Positions 11,969 to 23,245 of a stretch of DNA of 64,000 bases are shown here, in pieces. This DNA is from Proteles cristata cristata (lineage: Eukaryota > Chordata > Mammalia > Carnivora > Hyaenidae), in contig JAESUZ010002551.1 in the NCBI GenBank assembly GCA_017311185.1, positions 1,860,001-1,924,000 on the forward strand, in the 5' to 3' direction. The notes beneath the pieces were generated by a model that did not search any database, had not been told where the DNA came from, and saw nothing but the letters and a program-made list of their open reading frames with translations. Both the position numbers and the translations under genes were made by a program. The first letter of the stretch is position 1, and every line of letters starts with the position of its first letter.

Positions 11969-12200
11969 AGGGGTACCTGGGTGGCCCAGTCGGTTAAGCA
12001 TCTGACTCTTGGTTTCAGCTCAGGTCATGATCTCACAGGTTCATGAGTTCAAGCCTGCATCAGGCTCATGCTATCAGTGCAGAGCTTAATTGGGAATCTC
12101 TTTCCCTCTCTCTCTGCCCCTCCCCAGCTCGTGCACTCATGTGCACTCACTCTCTCTCTCTCTCTCTCTCTCAAAATAGATAAACTTCATAAAAAGATAT
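11969..12200 (+). mobile_element. CAN SINE
   Basis: 'ggggtacctgggtggcccag' head, long (TC)n linker near 12150 and 'caaaatagataaact' end. The flanks 'ctaattaaacctag' and 'ttagttaagtctag' look like a mutated TSD. Confidence 0.93.
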
Positions 12201-13320
12201 AAAAAAGAAAGAAATTAGTTAAGTCTAGTATAAGTAGAACCATATAAAAATTTACTAAATTTACTAAAAGGCACATGTGCTTACACCTGAATTTTCCAAA
12301 AATTATATATGCAGAAGGTAGCCTCTGGGGTCCGACTACACATTAGATAAAAGAATCCTATAATCAAATAAAATTTGGCAAACTCTGAGTAAAACAGGAT
12401 GCATTTAGCACAGATGAAATGTTCTATAAATGTTTATTAGGTTTCTCAAAGACTTTAATATGAAAATGTTCATTGTAGTCCTCCATGAAGGGGATTCACC
12501 ATTTTCTAAACATCCTAGTATTTCACCACAGAAAACTCTCCAACACTTTGTTTATGTGAAGTATTTCTTGGGATCAGTATTCCACGGAACAGACTTACAG
12601 CAGGGAATGTGACTGCCACTTAGTGCCCATGTACTGTTTGCCAAATGCACTTGCTGCTGTCCCAGGAACAACTCTTCACAGAACAGAAACAGACTATGAG
12701 TTGAATCCTGGGGAAAGCCTATATTTGCAGAAGCTATGATGCCAAGGAATGGATTTCTCCATCTCCCACTCAGGAAGCTAAAACCAACTCTCCCTCCAGG
12801 AGAATCCCTCCTCTTCTTTTATTTCTAAACTGAAATTGAAAGCTGTTCACTCAAACTGTCATGAGTTACTCGGGCTATAAATAGGTAATAATACAGATCT
12901 GAGAGAAACCAAGAAAAAAGGGGGAAAAAATGTATTCAAGTTTTTTTCTAATTGCAACGTTAACGCTCTTTGATCCAAGATAACCAAATATTAGAACTTG
13001 ATATAGATACTAATGCACAAGATTAAAAAAAACGCCCACAAGACAGAATTAATGACCGAATTGATCCCAACATATCAAATGGAATTACAGCTATCTTAAA
13101 TGGTCGTCCTTAATTAGAAAACAGTGTGCTATGGTTGTACTCAAAGTCATGACGAATAATTGAAGGGGAAAGCAACAGAAGATACTCCCAAGAGGAACAG
13201 GTAACCAGTAATGTTTACTTCCCCCTCAGTGCCCTAGACTTGTCTGAAAATACATAAATAGGTAAAGGAATTCTCTCCCCATTCCCAGGAGCCAGGCTTT
13301 TATTTCTAAGGTTTAGGCCT
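12201..13320. other. Intron, unassigned
   Basis: No named repeat or gene is seen. Short ORFs only, the longest being 60-78 codons without domain character. Confidence 0.4.
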
Positions 13321-13327
13321 TTTTCCC

Positions 13328-13420
13328 AGTGAGACAGAGAGAGAGAAAAAGGGACAGAGAGTGATAGAGGGCAAGGGAGGAAGGAGAGGAAGGGAGACAG
13401 AGATGAGGTATGAGAGAGAA
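13328..13420. repeat. GA-rich purine tract
   Basis: About 90 bp of mostly A and G on the plus strand ('gagacagagagagagaaaaa' and following). The apparent leucine/serine-rich ORF on the other strand is simply its translation. Confidence 0.85.
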
Positions 13421-14589
13421 GATATACCCCCACTAGGGCAAGCGTTCTCAAAAGTCTATTGTTTATGATGATCTAAGAAGGTCAAGGAGACCCCAGAGGG
13501 TCAAGGCAAGATTTTAGGGAATTGACCCAACAGTGATGAAGAGGTTGAGCAGGGATAAGGGTTCTGTCCCTTGCTCTGGGAGGAGACAAGGAGTGTCTTG
13601 GTTCAAAAATGGCACGTTGCATGTGAGCTGGGCCTGAGTGACATCAAGACCTCAAATGGTGGGTGATGCTCACAAACAGTGTCCCGGCCCCAGGGCTCTG
13701 GAGGACCAGTGAAGTTCTCTGGAGATAAGCCTGGGATTAGCAGACAGGAGGAGGGACCTGAAGGCATGCCAGTGACCTGCCCAGTGCAGGACTATCTGAG
13801 ACACTGAGGAGCTTGCCACCACAGAGGGAACAGGAAGACAGTATGGGGCCACTGTTGGTAACACCCAGAGGCCTCTCCTTGCCGCTTCCTGAGCCCTACA
13901 AGCTTCCTGCTCACATTCCACTCAGGGTTCTAGCCCAACACAGACCTCACCAGCCTCACTTACAGGAGCCTCACAGCTGGATTTTATATGATTTTCTTAA
14001 AGAAAGACTATACAATATAGCTTGCCCATCGATTTTCTGGGAAATTTTACAATGGCTACCCGAACACTCCTGTCAGCTTTTTCCTAAGGAAAGGCCTATA
14101 CACTTCTTCTGATAAAAAAGAATAAAACCTACCCGATTACATTCTGAAGCATCTATAGCAATTTCAACTGAGCCCAAACTCTGGGTTTGACTTCATTTAG
14201 ATATTACAACATGGGGAAATTAAGCCCTACTGAATCATTGCCCTGCCCTAAATATTCGTCACTTATTTGAAGTTGCCACGTGTCATGTTTTTCTTTTCTT
14301 TTTCTTTGTGGCCCAACTACTAGGCCATATCACTGTGGCCTAACCGCTGAGTCTAGCACCTGAGGGCCCCACCCGCCATCCAAGGTTGTGGTATCGTCCA
14401 GGCACAGCTTACAAGAAGCATGCCAATCCAGAACCGTAACACTTGTATCCTCCTTTATCCCTGAACCACAAGAGCTTCTAAAATCTTCCCTTGAAGATAT
14501 CCACCAACAAAGCTTTACATCTGCCATGTGGGAACCTGTAAGGTCCGCCATCCAAAATGGCAGTCTAACCCAGAGACAGGCTGTGGTAT
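13421..14589. other. Intron, unassigned, several overlapping short ORFs
   Basis: Less AT-rich than its surroundings. The longest ORFs (99 codons at 13813-14112 plus, 115 codons at 14330-14677 minus) have no recognisable domain. The minus one runs into a MIR, which argues against real coding. Confidence 0.4.
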
Positions 14590-14810
14590 CAGACCCTCTT
14601 GAATCCCAGATCTGCCACATCCCAGCCATGTGACCTGTGGTAAGGCACTTCACTTCTTTAATTCTGACTTTTCCCATCAGTAAAATGGAAACACTGGTAC
14701 CTCTCTGAGAGGGCTGTCATAAGGATACAATGGGAGAAGGATATAAAGCACTCAGCACAATGTTTAGCACACAATTGGTACATGAGAAATGATAGCTATT
14801 ATTAGCAATA
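14590..14810 (+). mobile_element. MIR SINE fossil
   Basis: Nearly complete MIR text: 'ccagccatgtgacctgtgg', 'aaggcacttcacttctttaa', 'agtaaaatggaaac', 'aagcactcagcacaatg'. Confidence 0.88.
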
Positions 14811-15845
14811 GAAAATCTAGGCCACTGAGGAAATACTCAGTTATTACTATAACTGCCTGCAGCAGTACTTTAAAGACTAGGAATGTGGTAAGCACCATGG
14901 TTAGGGTTAGGAATTAACTGAGCTGCTAAGTTACTTAGATGTTTTCTGTGGATTTTAAAATAATTTATATCTGTATGCTTTTACCACAGAAAGAAAAAGT
15001 CCCATATTAGAGGGCAGACCAACAGTTTCTAGAGCAGATATAATCATATTATGCAGAAATAAATGAAAATTCAGATTGCCAAGATTAAAAATGTCCCCAG
15101 CCATCACGTCAGTGTTGTCATTTTTAAAGGTAGTATCATTTTCAAAGTAGTATCATTTTTAAAATAGAAACTAACAGTGACTTGATTACTAGCCAAAATT
15201 TTTTAGAAAAGTTCTAGCTATAGTGTCAGATTCATAACATTATCTTTGCAAGACTAGTAAATAATGTGCAAAAAATTCCCTGGCCATCTTCAAATAGAAA
15301 TGTTTCCTATTTAAGCATCAAATCTATGACAGATTTTTGAACCTTTGGCCAATAAATTTAATCAGTGACATGTTGAGTGAATGTTTAACAACCAGGTCTC
15401 AGGAGAAGGGAGGCACCTGATTTGTAGTTTGCAAATTTCCATGGTATGAAATATTTCATCCATGTCTATTTCAAACTAATAATCAGTTTTCAAAAGCCAG
15501 TGCTAGCCAGCACCAGCACATCACCCAGATAAAAAATAGTGTTCATAATGGTTAGGAAGTCCATCCCAACAGGGTTGTTTACAAGGGAACCATGGAATTA
15601 GCTCACAAGTAAAAGGCAAATGTAGATTAACAACATACAGAATTTCTAGTAACTGAAATTCTATTACTAGTAACTGAATTACTGAACTGTTCAGTAACTG
15701 AAGCATTTTACAACAAGCTAAATCTATAGGTATTTTTCAGACTATTTTCGTTTCACACTCAAATTCCCCCTTAGTGAGAGGTATAGGCACCTGAGAATAC
15801 CCCAGCCTATATCAACTTATTCTGTACTGACCCCGCTATCCTCTT
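14811..15845. other. Intron, unassigned
   Basis: AT-rich, with a local tandem of 'agtatcattttcaaa' near 15130-15165. No gene is seen. Confidence 0.4.
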
Positions 15846-15862
15846 AAGAGTCTTGCTAGACT

Positions 15863-16076
15863 GAGGGGTGCCTGGGTGACTCAGTAGGTTAAGCATCTGA
15901 CTTCAGCTCATGTCATGATCTCATGGTTCGTGAGTTCAAGCCCTGTATCAGGCTCTGTGCTGACAGCTCAGAACCTGGAGCCTGCTTCAGGTTCTGTGTC
16001 TCCCTCTCTCTGTGCCCCTCCCTGGCTCTCAATGACTTCCTCTAAAATATAAATAAACATTAAAAAAAATTTTTAA
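15863..16076 (+). mobile_element. CAN SINE with 17-bp TSD
   Basis: Complete head, linker and tail. The perfect TSD aagagtcttgctagact is at 15846-15862 and 16077-16093. Confidence 0.96.
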
Positions 16077-16380
16077 AAGAGTCTTGCTAGACTAAAGTCT
16101 TCACCTGGCTACTAGGGTCCCAAATTCTCTTGGTATTCATTTAATATCATTTACTAAAAATAATGGCTTTCTCCACTAATTTGCCTCATAAGACTACTGC
16201 TGTCTTCCTGGCTTCCTTTCATCAGTAAACCCACCACCCATGCCAATACCTTCTCTAGCCCATAAGAGAAACAGGTTCTATGAATGGGAAAAAAATAACT
16301 ATCATTTAATAATTTGCTTATCTATCTGTTCTATTATTTGGAAACAGAAAAACTTAGCTTTTAGAAATACCATTTGGGAG

Positions 16381-16597
16381 GGGCGTCTGGGTGGCTTAGT
16401 CGGTTAAGCGTCCAACTTTCGCTTAGGTCATGGTCTCGTGGTTCGTGGGTTCGAGCCCCGCGTCGGGCTCTGTGCTGACTGCCAGCTCAGAGCCTGGAGC
16501 CTGTTTCAGTCTGTGACTCCCTCTCTCTGACCCTCCCCTGCTCATGCTGTCTCTCTCTCTCTCTCCTAGAAATAAAAAAAAAATTAAAAAAAAAAAG
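16381..16597 (+). mobile_element. CAN SINE, young, with 17-bp TSD
   Basis: Keeps many CpGs ('gggttcgagccccgcgtcgg') and a long interrupted poly-A. The perfect TSD gaaataccatttgggag is at 16364-16380 and 16598-16614. This is one of the youngest-looking insertions here. Confidence 0.97.
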
Positions 16598-16614
16598 GAA
16601 ATACCATTTGGGAG

Positions 16615-17189
16615 ACAGCATGAAAACCAAAAAAAAAAATCTGTCTTTGTCTTACCTCTAGCTTTGAACTCCAATATACTCTGAGACTACTTCACTGCAG
16701 GAACCCATCGCTCAACAAATGAAAGGATTTTAAAAAGCAGAGTTTATAAATGAAAACAGATTTAATAACCTATTTCTCTATTAATTCATACTGCTGCACT
16801 TCCAACCTGTTTAGTTGCTAAAGACAAGCTATTGAATGTGATATTCATCAATTCTATCATCTATCTGTAGGTTATACTAAAAAGGCAAATTACATGATTT
16901 CTTTGGCTTGGAAAAAAACAAACCCACTGCTAAATGGAGGAATTTTGTGCATAGATGCTGGTGATGACAGTGCAGCAATGAGAATGTACTTAATGCTGCT
17001 GAAGTGTACACTTATAGAGTGGTTAAGATGGTAGAATTTATGTCTGTTTTACCTAAGGTTTTGACAACTTTTTAAAAATGTAAAGAAAAAAATCTATTAA
17101 AGAGAAATTCTGCCACTCTGACTTCCAGAATTGCGACTAAGATGGTATACCAGATTTTAAACAAAAATTTTTTTAAATAAATAAATAAA
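16615..17189. other. Intron with an L1 3'-end fragment at about 16955-17110
   Basis: 'gaatgtacttaatgctgctg', 'aagtgtacacttatagag' and 'gttaagatggtagaattt' match an older L1 3' end in forward orientation. Confidence 0.65.
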
Positions 17190-17384
17190 GGGTGCCTGGG
17201 TGGCACAATCAGTTAAGTGTCCAGCTCTTGATTTCGGCTCAGGTCATGATAGTATGAACCATGAGCCCCATGTGGGACTCTGCGCTTACAGTGTGAAGCC
17301 TGCTTGGGATTCTCTCTCCCTCACTCTCTCTCTGCCCCTCCCTGGCTTGTGCACATGCTCTCTCTCAAAATAAATAAACAGGAA
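17190..17384 (+). mobile_element. CAN SINE
   Basis: 'gggtgcctgggtggcacaat' head and 'caaaataaataaaca' end. The poly-A tail has turned into a GGAA microsatellite. Confidence 0.93.
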
Positions 17385-17450
17385 GGAAAGGTGGATGGAA
17401 GGAAGGAAGGAAGGAAGGAAGGAAGGAAGGAAGGAAGGAAGGAAGGAAGG
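17380..17450. repeat. (GGAA)n microsatellite from a SINE tail
   Basis: About 14 GGAA units directly follow the SINE tail, a common way for tetranucleotide repeats to arise. Confidence 0.96.
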
Positions 17451-17472
17451 ATCCTTTAACATTGCCTGTCTA

Positions 17473-17690
17473 TAGGACCAAGGGGGAGAAGAAGGGCGGA
17501 AATGGTGGGGGAAAGGGGGAGAGGCAAACCATGAGAGACTCTTGAATGCTGACAAAAACTGAGGACTGGTGGATGTGGGGGAGGGGGATGGGCATGGAGG
17601 GAGGGCACTTGTGGGGATGAGCACTGGGTGTTATGTGGAAACTAATTTGACAATAAACTATTTGTAAAAAAAAAAAAACAAAAAACAAAA
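17473..17690 (+). mobile_element. 5'-truncated young LINE-1 (3' UTR only) with TSD
   Basis: Same L1 3'-end text as the copy at 8263: 'gaggcaaaccatgagagact', 'gatgagcactgggtgttatg', 'atttgacaataaacta', then a long A tail. The 15-bp TSD aacattgcctgtcta is at 17458-17472 and 17691-17705. It sits only about 190 bp from the exon donor at 17879. Confidence 0.95.
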
Positions 17691-17878
17691 AACATTGCCT
17701 GTCTAATTTCAGACTTCAGGCATAAGGGCACTGAGTATTAAGAAGTTTTTGCTCTGCTAGACATCAATGCTATATGCTCATTTTTCTAAAAGTCTGTTGT
17801 ACTCATTATCATTAGCTTCATGGGCCAAACGGATGTAGCTTAATCAGGAAAACAAACAGTCAAAAAGTCAAAACCTAC

Positions 17879-17999
17879 TGCATTCTTTGCCTCTCACTGG
17901 GTCAGGCAGGCCAGAGCAGTCCATTGCAGAATTCGGAATGGCGACTCTCCACCGGGAGCCGCTGCTATCACATTCTGTATATTCAAAGTGGTAATCTTT
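17879..17999 (-). CDS. ELAPOR2: ELAPOR2 internal exon (probably exon 2), start of the extracellular domain
   Basis: Read on the minus strand, this 121-bp exon encodes 40 residues in phase 0 plus one base of the next codon. It begins [10 protein letters not shown], continues through [11 protein letters not shown] and ends [10 protein letters not shown]. This is the conserved first cysteine-rich part of the mature ELAPOR ectodomain; the spacing of the four cysteines and the SGSRWRVA block identify the family. The paralogue ELAPOR1 differs here (HYEYTAC, RVAVP), so the match is to ELAPOR2 (KIAA1324L/EIG121L). ELAPOR2 is a large single-pass type I membrane protein linked to endosome/lysosome and growth-factor signalling. 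The acceptor is 'gtgattgtttgcag' directly before AAAGAT. The donor is 'GCA|gtaggt'. The spare final A joins the CT that opens the next exon at 2429 to make a threonine codon, so the phases agree. The signal-peptide exon must lie beyond 64000. Exon number is inferred; gene identity rests on remembered family sequence. Confidence 0.93.
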
Positions 18000-19960
18000 C
18001 TGCAAACAATCACAAAAACAAGCCTTTGTTAGAGCCAGTTTGAATGGGACAACTGTGCTTTCTCAATCACACCCAACCTGCGTGCAGGCCTGATTCCAAA
18101 CAGTACTCTTTGCTTGACTCTCAGTCTCACCCTATTCCATTCACATCAAGCAGGGTGTTGCTTTTTGTTTGTTTATAAAAAATATATCAGGCCAGGCAGT
18201 GAGTAGACACTGAGGATATGAGGAGGGGCAGTCAATGCTCTCAAGCTGTGACCAATGACCTTGAGTCTCACCTCCCTGAAAAGCACACTAGAGCACACTT
18301 CCCTATCCCTTCTGCAGATATTTTTAAGCTCCAAATAATTGATATGATTCTAAAGAGCTAAATAATACTAGGAAACTGAATACCACCACTGTCCCTAGTT
18401 TTTCAGAGAAAGAAGAAACCATTCCCACTGACCTAATTCTCCATTTAAAATTTAACAGCAGGTATAATAATTAATCATCCAAATGTTAGTAAAAGACAAA
18501 CAGTTTTTTAAGCACCTTTCCCAGGCTCCATTCACACCCACCACAGCAGGCTGCCATCAATCACAGAATATAAAATAGACATTTATTACGAGTGCCAAAT
18601 TAAGACCAAACCCACTTATCTCTAGCTTTTGGTTGCTTTGATGTTTTCACAACAACCTCCCCTGGTCAGAAGCACATTCCAACTGTGAGGTGCTTGAACT
18701 GGGAGAACAAGGACAAATGTCACTGGAGCATTTTAAGAAAGAAAAAATTCTAAATCTTCCCCCGAATATTTTCTGTTCAATATCCTATTTATTCAATGAG
18801 TATCTTGCATGTTGCTGTTTGGATTCATTCACTCTACTTTGCCTCCCTTACTGTATCAGTGACCAAAGAGAACAGAAAAATCAAGTCCTATCAACATCGG
18901 GAAATCAGGTGTGTGAGGTGGGAAGGTGTATGTGTATGCTTACGCACGCACACGTGTGTACAAAGAGAAAGAATACTACTTAAGAAATGGCTCCTGAAAT
19001 TGGAAACGTCTGGATGTGAATTCACATCCCACTACACCAAGTACAACCGGTATAATACTGGGCAAGACACTTGACTTCTCAAGGCCTCCATTTTTCATTA
19101 GTAAACTTAGAATAGTAATATTTCCTACTTTGTAATGATGCTGTGGAAATTTATTAAGATAATGCATGGAAAATGTTAGGCTGTGTTAGGCTAAAGTGAG
19201 TTAGCACTTGATGAATGGTAGAGTTATTATCCTTACGGAGGATGGTGAGGCTGGAGAGAATGATACGGAGAAAGGAGATAGTGAAGATGTGATAAAGCAC
19301 AAACTGTTTCCTCTGCTTCAGTTTCTGCATATACTTAAGATAAAATGAAAAGGTGGAATTATCAGGCTGGAAGCAAGGTTTTTATGCTGCATTGAGACTC
19401 TGCTTCAGAAATAAAATTGAGTGTACCCTTCAGGCAATCATCTGTGAATATTATTTTTTCCACTCAAATATTTGACCACGCTTGACAACAGGTAATTGGA
19501 GATTAAGTTGACAAGATCCTGATTTCAAATATAGCTTACTGTCAGTTAAGGGCAAATCTACGTACCTAAAAAAATCATTAAAAGCAGCCAAATGGGAAAA
19601 ATTTTCTAGAGGAAAAGTTGAGAAGAGAGAGGGAAGGAGGGAGGAAGGAAGGAAAGCAGCAAAACTTCACTAAATGTAACTACCTGCAAAGGTTAAACAC
19701 AGAAGTCATCATAAAGTAAAAAACAAACAAAACAACAAATGGGTGAAGAAACAACACACAACAAAGGTTAATTAACAATCCTGGGTTTCTAAAAACCAAT
19801 CCAGGAAAGAACACATAATTATTTGGAAATAGGGTCAAAGAACACAGACAATTCATTAAAGATCAGTACAAACTAAAAAAATTAAACCTCGCCAAAGAAA
19901 TACAGTTTTCATCAGGCTGACACAATGTTTTTAAAATCATGTTTAAAAGTTTTCTAAGGC
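18000..19960. other. Upstream intron, unassigned, MIR at about 19010-19185
   Basis: The MIR is seen in 'actgggcaagacacttgact' and 'gtaatgatgctgtgg'. A purine-rich patch lies near 19620-19660. ORFs at 18690-19167 share no domain or splice support. Confidence 0.5.
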
Positions 19961-20144
19961 TGGGGCGCCTGGGTGGCTCAGTCAGTCAGGCATCTGACTC
20001 TTGATGTCCTGATGTGGGATTGAACCCCATGTCAGGCTCTGCGCTGACAGTGTGGAGCCTGTGTGGGATTCTCTCTCTCTGCCCCTCCCCAAATCACACA
20101 GGTGCACCCTCTGTCTCTCAAAATAAACAAACATTAAAAAAAAA
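19961..20144 (+). mobile_element. CAN SINE, internally shortened
   Basis: 'gggcgcctgggtggctcagt' head. Part of the tRNA-related region is deleted. The flanks 'tttctaaggctg' are repeated on both sides (TSD about 12 bp). Confidence 0.94.
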
Positions 20145-20784
20145 TGGTTTCTAAGGCTGCAGTGCAGTAAACGGGGCACTCGTGTGCCTTCCATTGAAGA
20201 GTAAAGTGGTATAACCTTTGTGGAGAAAGTGGATCAGTAGGTATCAAAGCTTTAAAGCAATCAAAAAATTGAACCCCAAATCCCTCTGGTAGCACCCAGT
20301 CTAAGGGGAAAAACAGTTTCTGTGCAAAAATACTCCTCATAGCTTCCATATAACTCAAAGAAGCATCATTCATAGTTGAACATGGTGGAACCATACGTTA
20401 TTTATCTGATATTGTTCACATGTATCTACACCACTGAGTACTAATAACAGTGACCTGGTTCAGGAAGGACAGTTAACAATATGGCCATGGTTCAAGTGAA
20501 ACTCTGACTGGGTGAGTGATCTAGCCAGAGATACCCAGCTGGTATGTCACATAGGTGAGAACAGAAGTCAAACCTTGTGTTTATTTACCAGGGTTTTCAG
20601 TTTATATAATATCATTATGCTTAAAATAGAAGGTTACTGTTTTAAAGTGGAAGGAATGGGAAAAGTTTCTAATAGAAAGCCTGATGGTTTGACAAGTCTA
20701 AGAGTAACCCTAAGGATGTCACATATTCAAACAGGATATGAGAACATGCAGAGAAGCAGAAACCACTGGCTTCCCCCCTACCTT

Positions 20785-21175
20785 TCACAGTTCTGGAGAC
20801 AACATGGCCAACATCAGTACCACTGAGCTAAAATCAATGTGTCAGCCTCCCACCAGGGGAGAATCCACACCTTCCTCGCCTCTTCCAGTGTCCGGTGGCT
20901 GCTGGCATTCGTTGCCTTAGAGTCTCCACCTCTGAGGTCACAGTACCTTCTCCTCTTCTGTCTTAGCTCCCTCTGCTTTATTTTTATAAGTATACTTGTG
21001 ATTACATTTAGGATCCACTTAGATAATAAAGAATAATCCCCCCATTTTAACTTATTCACATCTTTGAAGTCCCTTTTTCCATAAAAGATAATTCATGGGT
21101 CCTAGGGATGAGGACATGCCTACCTTCTCTGGGCAGGGAAGGCATTATTGAACCCACCATGATTCACCCTCTATC
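20785..21175 (+). repeat. Ancient interspersed repeat, copy A (related to 22800-23245)
   Basis: Contains 'cagttctggaga', 'ctaaaatcaatgtgtcag', 'caggggagaatcca', 'tgtgattacatttaggatcc' and 'ggtcctagggatgaggaca', a familiar old mammalian repeat. The family name is not assigned with confidence. Confidence 0.6.
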
Positions 21176-21978
21176 CCCAAAGGCACATGGTCCTCTCACA
21201 TGCAAAATATATCCTGTGTAGCCCAACATTCAGTAAAGTCTCAACCGATCGTAGCATCAACTCAAAATCCCAAACATCATCTGTATCTCATCAGCTCCAA
21301 AGTTCCAGATGTAATCCTCCAAATAAGTATGAGAAGACTCTGGTTATGATACACACTGGGGCAATATTCCTCTCCATCTGTCACCTGTGTTACCTCCTTC
21401 CAAAATACAATGGGTTTGGACCTTAACAACTGTTACAGACATTCCCATTCTAAAAAGGATAAACTGAAAGGGAGAAAGGAAAGGAATAAGCCAACAGTTC
21501 CAAGTAATTTCAAAATCTGGCAGGACAGAGTCCATTAGGCTTTGAGGTCTAGAAACCATCCTCTGTCGTTTATGGCTCCAACATCTGGGCCCAGAGCTCC
21601 ACCCTCAGACTTGTTCTTAGGTTGTTTCTTGTTTTGCTTTGTTTTTTGAAGAGGAGAACATCTTTGCAGCTGAGTACTTTATTAAGCTGTTTCTTGCTTG
21701 TAAAATTTTGGGATTCCAGTGGCCTTCCTCCATTTCATCTACCTCTGTTCCTTTCAGTTCAAGCTGGCAGTATTTCTGTGGCTGTTATCAAAAACCTTGT
21801 GAGTCTCCTGTGCATGTCACAGGATTCATTCCATGATGGAGGGTCCTCCAAAGATCTTTCCTGGACAGTCCCATCCCTATTCCTGGCTTCTGCTGAGAGG
21901 GTTAAAGAGATGCATGAGTCAGACACCTAATTTCTTCAATACTAGCAAAAGATTTTGCAGACACATTCTCAGGCTTCT
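21176..21978. other. Intron, unassigned
   Basis: Possibly the tail of the preceding repeat. ORFs of 65-102 codons have no domain character. Confidence 0.35.
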
Positions 21979-21994
21979 CTCCACAGCATACTTT

Positions 21995-22206
21995 TTTTTT
22001 TTAATGTTTTATTTATTTCTAGGAGAGAGAGAGACAGCATGAGCAGGGGAGGGTCAGAGAGAGAGGAGACACAGACTCTGAAACAGGCTCCAGGCTCCAA
22101 GCTGGCAGTCAGCACAGAGCCCGACGCGGGGCTCGAACCCATGAACCGCGAGATCATGACCTGAGCGAAAGTCGGACGCTTAACCGACTAAGCCACCCGG
22201 GTGCCC
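21995..22206 (-). mobile_element. CAN SINE, minus, with 16-bp TSD
   Basis: Intact minus copy with CpG-rich head ('cccgacgcggggctcgaacc'). The TSD ctccacagcatacttt is at 21979-21994 and 22207-22222. Confidence 0.97.
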
Positions 22207-22222
22207 CTCCACAGCATACTTT

Positions 22223-22799
22223 CTTAATGGTGGGTCTCCTGATCTTAGCATCGTTTGGAACCTGGACAAAATGAAAATTTCCCAAATCATCAAGTCTGGT
22301 TTCCTTTTTATTTAAGAATTCTTCCTTCTTTATTTCCTCTCACATTTCACAATAAGCAGCAAAAAGGAACCAGGCCATACCTTCAATACTTTGCTCAGAA
22401 ATCCTCCTCTGGAAATATCCAAGTTCATCACTTACAAGTGTTGACTTCCACATAAGCATACAACAAAACTCTTCTATGTTTTCCACTACTATGTAACAAG
22501 GATCGTCTTTCCTCCAATTTCCGGTGGCATATTCCTCATTTTCTTCTCAGCCCTATCCACTAGCACCTTCCCTATCTCAACCAACAGTCTGCTTAGGGAA
22601 GTTTACATTTTCTCTACTGTGCTCCTCACTGAGCCCTCACTGGCAGATGTGATACTCACATTTCTGCCAGCAGTATGTTCCAGACAATCCAGGCTTTTCC
22701 TATAATGTGCCTTAAACTTCTTCCACTTTCTGTTCCTTACCCAATTCTGAAACCACTTCCACATTTTTAAGGATTGGTTACAGCACCTCCCCACTCCCG
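22223..22799. other. Intron, unassigned
   Basis: Nothing nameable is seen on either strand. Confidence 0.35.
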
Positions 22800-23245
22800 G
22801 GTAGCAACATCTGTACTGGTTTGCCGATGGCTGGTATAACAAATTGCCACCAATGTAGCAGCGTACAACAGCAGGAACCTCTTCTCACAATGCTGGAGGC
22901 CAGTAGTCCAAGCATCACTGAGGCATCCGCCAGGCCAAGCTCCCTCCAGCGATTTCAGGGAAGAATCATCCCTTGCCTTTTCTGGCTTCTGGTGGCTACC
23001 AGCATTTGTTAGCTTGTACAAATCACTCCAGGCTCTGCCTCCGTGGACACACTGCCTCCTTTCTCTTCCCATTGTGACTGCATTCAGGGCTCACTGAGAT
23101 CATCTCCCATCTCAAAATTCTTAGACACAGCTTCAAAAGCCTTTTGTTGTTGTTGTTATTGATCATGGAACTGTAACATTCACAGGCTCCAGGGATGAGG
23201 ACTCGGGCAGGGGGGGGGCGTTATTCAGCCTATCACAATCACCTA
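22800..23245 (+). repeat. Ancient interspersed repeat, copy B (related to 20785-21175)
   Basis: 'gctggtataacaaattgcca', 'cacaatgctggaggccag', 'ggctccagggatgaggact' and 'cgttattcagcctatcaca' mirror the layout of copy A, same orientation, about 2 kb away. Confidence 0.6.

Larger units (their letters stand above)
2430..17878 (-). other. ELAPOR2: ELAPOR2 intron between the two exons (15,449 bp)
   Basis: The intron is GT-AG on the minus strand and phase 1. It contains CAN SINEs in both orientations, MIR fossils, a SINE-split DNA transposon, two young truncated L1 3' ends and several microsatellites, listed separately. No further exon with convincing splice sites and family similarity was seen on either strand. 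Confidence 0.88.

Noticed and set aside
14330..14677. 115-codon minus-strand ORF
   Set aside because: Overlaps the MIR at 14590-14810 and has no recognisable domain.
17286..17688. Pro/Ser-rich minus-strand ORFs of 112 and 72 codons
   Set aside because: They translate the (GGAA)n microsatellite and the L1 3' UTR on the wrong strand.
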